NCBI RefSeq assembly: GCF_029633865.1
Contig: NC_079217.1
Location: forward strand, 59,689,578 to 59,753,577
Source: Lampris incognitus
Taxonomy: Eukaryota > Chordata > Actinopteri > Lampriformes > Lampridae
DNA length: 64,000 nucleotides
Reading direction: 5' to 3'
The position numbers and the translations under genes were made by a program. Positions 41,401 through 53,400 of this stretch are shown in pieces. Positions within the stretch are counted from its first letter, which is position 1; every line of letters begins with the position of its first letter. The notes below the pieces were generated by a model. That model was not told where the DNA came from. It worked only from the letters and a program-made list of their open reading frames with translations, and searched no databases.

Positions 41401-44400
41401 CGGAGAAAATGCTAGCTTACCAAAGGGAGGAACTAAGTAAAAAGGAAAAAAGACTGCTTAGCCCGTATGAACAATGGAAAATTCAAATCAGAGCGTCCAA
41501 AGAAAATTTAAAGAAAGACATATCAGAACGTGAATTGGCTACCATGGCAGACACCATCGAAAAAGGAATGAATGAAGTCATGAAAATTTATGAGAGCAAG
41601 TTACACCAATAAGAGAGCGAGTTACACCAGCCACTGAACTTGGACACAAAATTGATGCATGCGAGGCTGTAAGTAAAGACATTGTGGAAAATAGCCTTGG
41701 AACGCCTATTAGCTGGTGAGTTTGATGAAGCATTCGAAAGGCACCGTCTTCGTCAGCTACGAGCCCATGGCTATGCTCACTCCATATATGGTACTGCCTC
41801 TAAGTCAGGAGCTAGTCAGCGCTCTGAATCCATGAGCACAGCTGCAAAAAAGGGCTGAGGCAGCTGCAGAGCTTGCTGCAAAAGAAGCACAATACAAAAT
41901 AATGCAAGAAGAAAGAAAGCAGAAACAAAAAATAAGAATGATGGAAGAACAACATAGAAAGGAGATAGACATACAGCGATCTGAATTACAGCGTCTACAA
42001 GCAGAAAAGGACATGGAGGCTGTTCATGCTAGACTGGGGATCTATAACCGAGAAATCAAGCGGCAAAGTGGTAGTCAGCCCATACAACAGAATAACAGAC
42101 AGCTTACTTTCAATGCACTCATAGACCATCAAAATCCTCGCATTGATAGGCCATCGCCCCCTACTGATGTATCCTACCTGGCCCAAGCAATTCAAGAAAA
42201 CATGGCCACAAATAGACTCCCAATTCCAACTCCCACAGTGTTTAATGGCGATCCAATTCACTACATCGAATGGAAAGCCTCATTCAAATCTCTTATGACC
42301 AAAAGAATATTTCCTTGGCCGATAAGCTCTATTACTTAAAGAAATACATCAGTGGCCCTGCTCATAAATGCCTTGAAGACACTTTTTATAGAGATGATAA
42401 TGAGGCATACAGAGATGCATGGAATAAGCTCAACCAACGCTATGGTCAGCCTTTTATCATACAATGAGCTTTCAGAGACAAGCTGTCAAAATGGCTGAAA
42501 ATACAGCCCAAAGATGCAGAAGGCTTACGAACATTTGCTGATTTCCTGAATGCCTGTCTACAAGCCATGCCTCATGTGAAGGGCCTAGAAATATTAAATG
42601 ACTGTGAAGAAAACCAAAATCGGATGCATAAAGTTCCTGGTTGGGTGGCATCCCGTTCGAATCATAAGGTCACAGTGGCACTTATGGATGGTAAAGAGTT
42701 TCCCACCTTCAAAGACTTTGCTAACTTTGTCACCCTCGAAGCAGAGATAGCATGCAACCCAGTTACTTCCCTACATGCTCTTCACTCATCTAATTCATCT
42801 TATGACAGAAGAAGCACAAAGGAATCAAACCCAGTGTCTTCAGCATCCAAACTGCTGTAAATGGTGACAAATCAATATCAAGCGATGGAAAATCAAGACT
42901 TCCATGAATGTGGTGCAAAAATGTCAAACAACTAACCAACTGCCCAGACTTCACAGAAAAGTCCTTAAATTATCGACGAAAGTATGTGAAAGAAAATAAG
43001 CTTTGTTATGGGTGTCTAAAACCAGGTCACAGTGCCAAGGAATGTTGTCACTGCCACACTTGTGATGTATGCAAGGGAAGACACCCCACCTGTCTCCACA
43101 ATGAGAACTACAGAGGGTGTGAAGGTAGAGAAGGTCCTGTATCCACTGTGAACTCAGCTTCAAGCACTCCAGATTAAATTATGGCACTCAACGTCAACAG
43201 AGGGGATCAGTCATGCAGCACTTCTATGATCGTTCCTGTGTGGGTGCATGGACACTGACCCATCAAAAGAACAGCTTGTTTATGCATTATTGGACACTCA
43301 AAGTGACAGCGCATTCATCGACAATGAGGTGAGCAATGAATTACAAGCAAATACCCAACCTGTGAAGCTGAAACTTACCACTATGCTTGGAGAGAGCATG
43401 ATCATGAAGTGTGAAAGGGTATCTGGACTCAGAGTGAGAGGCTACAATTCATGCATCCACATTGAGCTTCCTTCTACATATACAAAAGACTGCATTCCTT
43501 GGAACCGTGATCATATACCCACTCATGAAACTGTAAGAAGATGGCCTCATTTAACAGCAATTGCTGATAAAGTGCCACCCCTCCTCACCTGTGATGTTGG
43601 ACTCTTAATTGGGTTCAACTGTCCCTGAGCATTAACACCCAGACAGGTATTAGCCGGAAAAGACAATGAGCACTATGCCACCCTTACAGATTTAGGATGG
43701 AGCATTGTGGGCTGCTCAACACCAAGCTTAGATGGAACAGACACCAGCCTGTGTCACAAAGTCTCAGTAAAGGAACTGCGTCCAGTAACACCAATGGATG
43801 TGATCAGCACCCTGGAGTCAGACTTTAAAGACATCAAAGGAGATGACAAAACAGTCTCGCAAGAGGATCTAATTTTCCTGGGCAAACTAAATGATGAGGG
43901 ACATTATGAGATGCCTTTACTCTTTAAGCAACGGCCACACTTACTTGATAACAGAAAACTAGCTGAAATCAAACTCAGCCATTTACGCCGGAAGTTTTGC
44001 AGAGATGAGAAATACAAGAAGGACTACACGACATACATGAAGGAAATCATAGAGAGAGGTGATGTTGAAGAAGTGAAAGAAGATGGAATAACAGCTGAAC
44101 GATGGTACATCCGTCATCATGGCATGTACCACCCTGAAAAGCCTGACAAGCTGTGTGTTGTATTTGACTGCTCTGCAAAGTGTGGCGGCATTGGCCTCAA
44201 TGAACATCTTCTTCCAGGACCAGACATGATAAACAACCTCACCGGTGTTCTTCTACAGTTCAGACGGCATCCTATAGCTCTTATGTGTAGCGCTTTCTTG
44301 GTATCACCTTACCTGAGATACAGCGCCCTGGGTCCTTTAACATAAACCTTGTCTTGTTTTTATGTAGGTTACCCCTTAAAGGTAAGTAAAGTATTAATTG

Positions 44401-47400
44401 TCTGCCAACTTAAGATATTATGATGCAAATATATTTTAAACTTTAACCTTATCCCTATAAAATCCTATACTGTTAACTCTTTTAACCCACTCTATTTATT
44501 ACATATTTATTAACAGGACAATGAGAAAAGTGAAAGGACCTTTCATGAAGATGTATTATTTATTCACAATAGAAAATAATAAATGAAATGAAAATACACC
44601 CCTTTTTAGTGTTCTTTTAAGGCACCAAGGAGTTTCACTCAACAACAAAAATATAGGCACTAACCCTTTAAACCTGTATTCACAATTAAGAAACATTAAT
44701 AATCAATTTGCATGAATTTACATTCACAATGAACACTTGACAGAGACTAACAACAATTAAGTATTCACTGGTGTGGGCCCACTTAATAAAAATAAAAACA
44801 AAAGCCGGCAATAAACAAATAAACAACCCCGTTGCAGGCCTGATGGGAGCTGGGTTTGAGCACTGTAACCGTGGGTGACTCACCCCTGATGAAAAGTCAA
44901 ATGCCTCTGCCCTTTAATGTCCGGTGACGGCCTTCTCACGTCATCTGCTCCGGCGATGACTATGGTGAAGAAAAATCCACCTCGGTCCTAGAGGCAATGA
45001 AGCGGGGAAACAGTGGAGCTCCCTCGTTGCCAAAGGTGCAGCCGTGCTTTCCCGGTCACATGGTGCGCTGTCTGGTGACGCTGTGTCCAGCCTCAATGTT
45101 CGCGCATGCAGGGTTAGCATACATTAGCAGGGGCGCTAACTAGCCACTAAGTAGCATGTGGCAGTATACACTTGACGAGACTAGCTCCAAAAACTCATGC
45201 TACAGGTTAACAAGACTGCAGTGACATGTTAGCTGGCAGCTAAACATAATATCAGCAGTCAAAACTCTAAGCAAAAAACAACTTTAGGGGATAATACACT
45301 CAAACCCTCATGGCCGAGTGCCAGCAGGCTTTCGTCTCCCCTCCGCTCTCTCCGCATGGCCCGTTAGCCCCGCCCCCCAACTGTTGTGAGGCAACATACT
45401 TAAAGTGACATAGACTTTTGGTGTAGAAATTATGGGATGTCTACTACTATGTACATATTAACTGAAACTTAACTCTGGTGTATTTACACCGGGGTTACAT
45501 ATGTATAATATAGAAAAAATGTTTCATCAGTTCCATGTGCCAGACCAAGATCGCAATTACTTATGTTTCCTGTGGTGGAAAGATGGAGATGCAAGCATAC
45601 AACCTCAGGATTACCGAATGAAAGTCCATCTTTTCGGTGCAGTGTCATCCCCTGGCTGCGCGAATTATGGGCTGAAGTACCTACAGACTCTCATACCCAG
45701 TAGGATCGAAGTTTATGGCAAGAGACTTTTACGTGGATAACAGAGTCACAAGTACGGATACCGTGAAAAAGGCCATTCAGTTGGCACAGGAGGCAAGAGA
45801 AATATGTGCCAAGGGTGGTCTCCATCTCCACAAATTTGTCTCAAACAACCATGCTGTCCTAGAGAGTATACCCCCATCAGAGCGGGCGACAGATGCCAAG
45901 ACAAAGGATTTGACTTTCTCCAACACACTAGTAGAGCGAGCTCTAGGGATTCACTGGAGCATAGACAGGAATACTTTCAGATTCAACAACACTTTGACAA
46001 ACCAACCAGGGACACGTAGAGGCATATTGGCTACTGTCACAACAATATTTGACCCTCTTGGCTTCCTTGTGCCATATGTCCTTACTGGGAAGAAGATCCT
46101 ACAAGAAATGTGCCGTCAAGGCGTTGGCTGGGATGAACCCCTACCAGAAATTTTGAGGCCCTGGTGGGAAAGCTGACGACATGACTGCCAACCTAGAGAA
46201 GATATATATATAGCTCAATATTACATACCTGTCGATTTTGGAGAAGTCATTGAAACAGAGTTGCACCGCTTTTCTGATGCAAGCACAAGCGGATATGGGC
46301 AGTGTTCTTATCTGAGAGTCAAGAACCAGAGAGGGGAGATTCACTATTGTCTGGTGATTGGAAAGGCCCGTGTTTCTCCCACCAAATTAACTACAATACC
46401 AAGGCTGGAATTAACCGTAGCAGTGGTTTCAGTTACTGTCAGCAATATGCTCAGAGAGGAGCTTAGTTGTGCGAATGTGAAAGAATACTTCTGGACAGAA
46501 TCCAAGGTAGTGTTGAGCTATATAAATAACGACTCAAGGTGCTTTCATACTTTTGTCGCCAACAGGGTCCAGAAGATCCGTAATAGCACAAACCCCCAGC
46601 AATGGCATTATGTTCCCACGGATAAGAATCCAGCAGACGATGCATCCCGGGGAAGAATGGTGAATGAGCCGCTCAGATCCAACTGGTTCAGAGGTCCCAT
46701 GTTCCTCTGGGAAAGTGAGATATCTATACAAGAGGATGTGGTACCAGATCTGGCTGTAGGAGATCCAGAGATCAGAAAAGCTCAAGCACTGCAGACAAAG
46801 GCATCAGAAACATTCAGCATTGCGGATCATCTGTCCAAGTTCTCATCATGGTTCCGAGCCACCGCAGCTGTGGCCTGCCTTGTGTGATGGGCTAAGAAAA
46901 TCAAGTCACATGCCCCTACCACAATGAGTGAGCAGAAAAGCGCTGAATGTGTCATAATCAGAGATCTGCAAGGTCAGGCATATGAGAAAGAGATCAAGCA
47001 GTTAAAGGAGGGAAGTCAAATAACAAAAAAAACAGCAAACTGTATCCCCTGGATATCTTTGTAGACACAGACGCCATTCAGAAGGTGGGAGGAAAACTCC
47101 ACCATTCATCTCTCACATACTCACTCAAGCATCCCATTGTCATTCCCAAAGAGCATCATATCATAAAGCTGATAGTAGCGCACAACCATGAAAAGATCAA
47201 GCACAGGGCAAGGGCTTTAGTGCAAATGAAGTCAAATCCAATGGCTATTGGATCTCAGGTACAAGCCGAGCAGTTGCTTCATTCATTCGTCAATGTGTGA
47301 TCTGTCGCAGACTCAGGAGACCTCCAGAGGGCCAAAGAATAAACGACTCACCTGCAGAGCGCGTGGAGCCCTCCCCTCCATTCACTTATTGCGGTATGGA

Positions 47401-50400
47401 TTGCTTTGGTCCCTTTGTCACTACAGAAGGAAGGAAACAGCACAAACGACATGGCCTGCTCCATACCTACTTTTGTTCATGGGCCATCCACCTGGAGATG
47501 CTGGAGAACATGTCCACCGACGCCTTCATTAACAGCTTGCGATGCTTCATCACCATCAGAGGTGCTGTCCGTCAAATCCAGTGCAATCAAGGCACTAACT
47601 TTGTTGGTGCCAAGAATGAGCTTAAGACAGCCCTACAAGAGAGCTTGACCCTGACAGACTAAGCACATTTCTGTCACACAAGCAGTGTGACTTTGTCATG
47701 AACACACCACACTCTAGCCATGCAGGTGGCGTGTGGGAGTGCCAGATCAAGATGATCAGGAGTGTCCTGAACTCTACACTATCACTTTCTCACAACAGGC
47801 TCAATGACTCTGCACTACGGACACTGTTCTATGAAGCCATGACTATAGCCAACAGCAGGCCTCTCACGATGGATAACGTGATCAGTCCAGACAGCCTGGA
47901 ACCCCTCACCCCCAATCACCTCATCCAAATGAAGTCCAGCCTAGCACTGCCTCCACCTGGCACATTCCCCAGAGAAGACTTATACAGAGCAAAGAGATGG
48001 CGACGTTTGCAGTATCTGGCAGAACAGTTCTGGAGCCGCTGGAAACAAGAATATCTTCACAACATAATGACAAGACAGAGATGGCACTCGCCGAGGAAAA
48101 ATCTGCAAGTGGGTGATGTTGTAATGGACATTGATGAACTGTCACCAGAGGTGAGTGGAGACTTGCAAGGGTCATAGAGACTGTCAAGGGTAAGGATGGG
48201 CTCATAAGAAGAGCAAAATTCGCAATAGGAGATAAGAGACTGAGAAAGAAGGGTAAGCGTCTGGGTAAGCTTTCGATATTGGAGCGCCCAGTGAAGAAGC
48301 TAGTCCTGTTATTAGAGACTTCTTAAGCTCGTGACTTTAATGAAACATTGTCATTCTTTCTGTGAAAATTATTCGTAGTTCATGTTGTTTAATGGAACAC
48401 TCATAATTTTTGGTGGGAGTGTAGCTAACCCAATTCTAAGTTTAATGTTAAAGAGATTTCCCTGTTGAACAACCACTTGTTCATATTATTGCAGATCTAA
48501 TGTTTTAAATATGTATTACAGTATTTCCTGTTTCGTTTGCTTTGAGGGACTTTTATCCTGAAATTACGAATTGATTCTTTGTATTTCCTATCGCGAATGA
48601 AAGAAGGAACATTAATGGTGAAATTAAATCTCATTAAGTCGAATTTTATTGTATTAACACCCTCCGAAGAGGCACAAGGCTAGTGGTCTTTGTATTGTAT
48701 TGTTGTGCGTTTTTGTGCTTTGATGTAATTTTGAAGCCTTAAGGAACTTCATAGCTCTTCTAAGTTGAGTATCTGTTAACAGATGTGAGCTAATGTTAAG
48801 CTAAGGTAACGCTTGAAGCTACATGACTAAGTAGTTAATGTATTTCTGTTTGTGCTTTATGTCTAGCTCTTACGGTGGTTTGGAGTTTTTAAATAAATGA
48901 AAAATCATCAGTTGAAGTGTTGACCATCATTTGGTGGGGATGCTACACCATTGTCTATCAACATGGGGATCGCCAGTTCGAATTAAAGCCGTGTTGCCCC
49001 CGGCTTGGTTGGGCGTCCCTACAGACACGAGCAGAAGTGGAAGCTTCGCAGCAAAGGGAAGTCAGACATCGGATGCACTAGACTACATTAGAAGTAAGCA
49101 GTTTGTTGTAATTTTTTTCGTTTTTTGCCTTTTTCATCTATTTTTTCTCGTGTGCCACGGTGTACAGAAAAGATAGCCGTGCTGTACTGTATAACATGCT
49201 CCGCATGTCTGACTTCCTGTGACGCGTCCATAGCGACAGTGATGCTGTGACATCACTCGGACGCTGCCCCATTGGCCGTGTATGTCAGTGGGAAGCCGGA
49301 CGTGGATATGTGTCCTGGTCGCAGCACTAGCGCCTCCGCTGGTCGGTCGCGACGCCTGTTCGGGGGGGAGAGGGAACTGGGGGGGGGGGTAAGGTAGCGT
49401 GATCCTCTCACATACTACGTCCCCCTGGCGAAACTCCTCACCGTCAGGTGAAAAGAAGCAGCTGGCGACTCCACATGTTCGTCTGCAGCCCTCCCTGGAT
49501 TGGCAGAGGGGGTAGAGCAGCGACCGGGACAGCTTGAAGATTAGGGTAATTGGCCGGATACAATTGGGGAGAAAACGGGGGGGGGGATTTTTGAAATATT
49601 GAGGAAGTTTGATTGAATTTTGCCGGTTCCATCAAGCTTTTCCAATGTGACACTCCACTTCTTTCGTCTTGTTCCCTGTTTCTCAGGGGTCGCCACAGCG
49701 GAATTTGTAGTTTCCATCTGTGATGGCAGAGCACCAATGGCGGCCGTTGTTAACCCGGGCCTTGACCAATCCGGTATGCAGCCTCGCTATGGTCTTGTTA
49801 ATCCGTATACTGATTTGGGAAAATTTTACGTCTGATGTCCTTCCTGACACAACCACTAAGCCTATGGAAGGGGGCACAGGTAAAGCGCTGCATGCCATCT
49901 CAGTATTCATGGACTTACGCCACACCTGTCGCTGCTAATGTGACACTCCACAATGCCCATAATGATGTATTGATGGGAAAATGGCTATTAATGTTCAATT
50001 ACAACTATCTTACTTGTGTCATGTAGTTATTTCTGTGTAATTTAAAGGGTTACTGAAGATTTGACTACAGACGGGGACTAGAGAGAGAGAGAGAGACAGA
50101 GAGAGAGAATGTTTTGTGTACAAACAAACCTATGGTGGTGCCAGGCCAACAGCCTCTACCTGAATGTCAATAAGCCCAAGGAGCTTCAGCAGTAAGGAAC
50201 ATTTATTTGTCATTCATTTGATGTTTGCAAGCACATGTGTACTTATGTATATACGTACATATGTGGGCTGGGGAGAAACACAGCAGTGTAACACAAAGAC
50301 AAAAACACATATCCAAAACCTATAAGAACACATATATCCAAAATACAAAAAACTACAAACAAACAAACAAACAAACAAACAAACAAACAAACAAACAAAT

Positions 50401-53400
50401 ATCCAACATATAAAAAACAAAAAATCCACTGTCAAAAAAATTCCACTTTTCCAAGAGAGTGAACGCCAGCCAGGATGACTGTCAGAACTGCCGGTCTGCA
50501 TGGGCTAGCAGTTAGCTTAGCCTGCCCCACTTCCGTGTCCTGTCAGACCGCCCTTGGTGTTGCCTCTTCGGGGGCAGCAGATGCTGCTCTCCCAGCCAGA
50601 CACTCCTGACACACCTCCCTGAACGTCACACAATGACACCAAAAACAGTCAACGCCTGGCGAGGCCACTGCCAGACCGCCCTTGGTGTTATCAAGATTAA
50701 CTTAGCTTGTTGTGGACTTTAGAAAAATGTGGCAAAAGACCTACACCCCTCTCGCTATCAGCGGGGTCCCAGAAGAAAGGGTGAGCAGCTTCGGGTACCT
50801 CAAGTGTTCACGCACTGAGGACCTAACATCAACACTTCATACAGACACGTTGATGAAAAGTGTCTGTATGAAGGCAGCATCTTTATCACCCTAGGCAACT
50901 GAAGAAGTTCAGTGTCTCCCCACAGATCCAGAGAACCTTTTATTCTGGTGCAGTTGGGAGCATCCTGGCAGGGTGCCTCACTGCCTGGTATGGGAAGTGC
51001 ATCTCTCAAGACCATAAAGCCCCACAGAGCGTGGTACGGTCTGCTGAGCATTCCTGGTCCACACTCACCCCACTTATACACCAGGCGGAGCAGGACCAGG
51101 GTTCAAAGGATAGCTATGGATCCCCATGATCACAATAATGGACTTTTTAGCTGCCGCTGTCAGGCAGATGCCTCCGCAGCCACAACGCCAACACAGAGAG
51201 ATTCATAAGGAGTTTCTTCCCACAGGCCATAAAGAAACTAAACCCAAATAATCAAGGACAATTATATTTGTAATACTACCGCCAGTTTTACCAATTTACT
51301 TTGCCTCGGACACTTAACTCATCCAGTCTTTTTGCACACTTGTTCTTATTTGTACATAGCATATATACGTACATCCCATTATTGTATTCATTTCTCTTGT
51401 TGCACAGCTTTGTAGTTGCCAAAAAAACAATTTCACTGCTTATTGTACTTGTACATGAAACATATAATAAACCTTTCAATCTTAGAATCTGTACCTGTGT
51501 TTTGGTAGTAGTTCAATAGCATCTGTGTGTAAGGGCTGCAGCTGGTCTTGTAGATGACCACTCGGGTAACACCCAGGAGGCGCAGCATCTCGATGCTCTG
51601 GACCAGCTGAAAGATCCACACGACAGGGTTATCACACTCCCATTCACATGACATACCTCACACACAGTGTCACACAAGGCCAGTGTCTGATGTCATGATG
51701 CAAGCTCAATAATCCAGGTAAGAATATTCCTGAAAGTTGAATCAGTTAATCATCAAACCAGCGTTCCTCCCTATCAAGGATGTGCACATTCTCATCCTTG
51801 AAAGAGTGGCCACTGGTCTTTAGATGGTGTAGACTGTGGGGTCCTGGCCTGACGTGTTAGTTCTCCTGTGATGTGTCATCCTCTTGGCCAGCGTCTGTTT
51901 GGTTTCCGCAATGTACAAGTCACTGCAATCCTCCTGGCACTTAACAGGGTACACTATATTGCTCTGTTTGTGCCGAGGGACATGATCCTTGGGGTGGACC
52001 AACTTCTGGTGCAGTGTGTTTTGGGTTTGAAAGCAACCAAGACGCAGTGTTCGAAAAATATGGGTCTCAACTGTCCCGACACTCCCACCACATACAAATA
52101 CACTACTGGTTTATGCTTTGGCAGTTGTTGTCCTTCTCCTCTCTTCAATAGGCTGGTGCACTGTTTGGGCATCTTCCTGGCTTTTTTGACAAATGCCCCA
52201 TTAGAATAACCACACATACCCAGGGCCACATTGAACAGGCCTTGGTTAAGTGTAAATATAGTGTACCCTGTTAAGTGCCAGGAGGATTGCCGTGACTTGT
52301 ACATTGTGGAAACCAAACAGATGCTGCCAAGAGGATGACACAACACGGGAGACTTAACACGTCAGGCCAGGACTCCACAGTCTACACCATCTACATACCA
52401 GTGGCCACTCTTTCAAGGATGAGGATGTGCACATCCTTGATAGGGAGGAACGTTGGTTTGAACGGGGAGTCAAAGAGGCCATCTATGTTAAGAGGGAATG
52501 ACTATCCCTGAACCGGGGGGGGGGGGGCTGAGAGTACATCTGTTGCCATCTTACAATGCTGTGATTCCCAAAACCTCTGAATATTACACATGGTCATTTT
52601 AACTCTAGTTAATGGTCACGGCAATTTGCATATGAAACCGATCACTGGTTTCGGTTGTGACGCAACTGTATTGTTTATAAGGGTGGGGATACCTGCAGCC
52701 AGTTGAGACTGATGAAGTCACTTACATGAGTGACGAAAAGGTTTCTCCCACTAAACGTTGTGTCCAGATGAATTGATTCAACATTCTGGGACAGTGTCTG
52801 AATTCATAATTGTTAATAATCACTGGCCAAAGTCTTGATGTCCTGACTGTGACTTGTAAAAGTTCTCTATTTAACCTTTTGAAATGCAGTTTATTATTTC
52901 TGCGGGGCGGGGGGGGGGGTTATGTGTTCGGTTCGGTTGTGTGTGTGTGTCTGTCTGTCTGTCCATGGCTCATCTCACAGACTGCTAGACCCATCAGCCT
53001 AAAAAAAATGTATGCCCAGTTATGAGTGTGTGAGGAAGCACCTCCCGTGGGTGCGATGATTTAAAACTTTTGAAAAATGATTGCTCTCACTATCGCCGTT
53101 CTGTTTCTCCATTCTCTCTCTAGCTCACTTGTCCAACCCTGCTTTGCATCGCTGACCGATCTGAGTCAACCGTGCGCACGCACGACTTCCATCTACGTTT
53201 GAGTCAGAAGATCGGGCAGCGATAGTGTCAACACCAATGCATTATGTATTTGGGTGGGAGTCTTGAAAGTAAACAAGAAGTAGATCGTATTTTGTAAGCC
53301 AGCAAAATCCTTCACTGCTGATCTCAGTACATGACAACTGGAGGAACACTGGATGAACCAAAAATAATTCATCTCATTCATCTCATTCGTGCAGATCTCC

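Larger units (their letters stand above)
40521..48947 (+). mobile_element. BEL/Pao LTR retrotransposon, defective
   Basis: LTRs at 40,521-41,046 and 48,420-48,947 share TGTAGCTAACCC starts and GGTGCTACA-type ends and are nearly identical. Between them lie gag, zinc knuckles, protease, RT, RNase H and integrase in BEL order. The RT is interrupted by a solo LTR (44,286-45,499). Many frameshifts and stops are present. It lies in the GT92 intron between exons 51,495 and 39,763, on the opposite strand. Confidence 0.92.
40490..49590 (+). mobile_element. tRNA-headed SINE split by the BEL element
   Basis: The SINE head (GCGTGGCGGTCTACTCTGTT) ends at 40,520. Its continuation (CCATTGTCTATCAACATGGG with box B CAGTTCGAATT) starts at 48,948. 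A second insertion of about 240 bp (49,029-49,268) splits it again. The body and GGGGAGAAAACGGGGGG tail end near 49,590. CTGTT/CCATT at the BEL junctions is consistent with a diverged 5-bp duplication. Confidence 0.7.
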
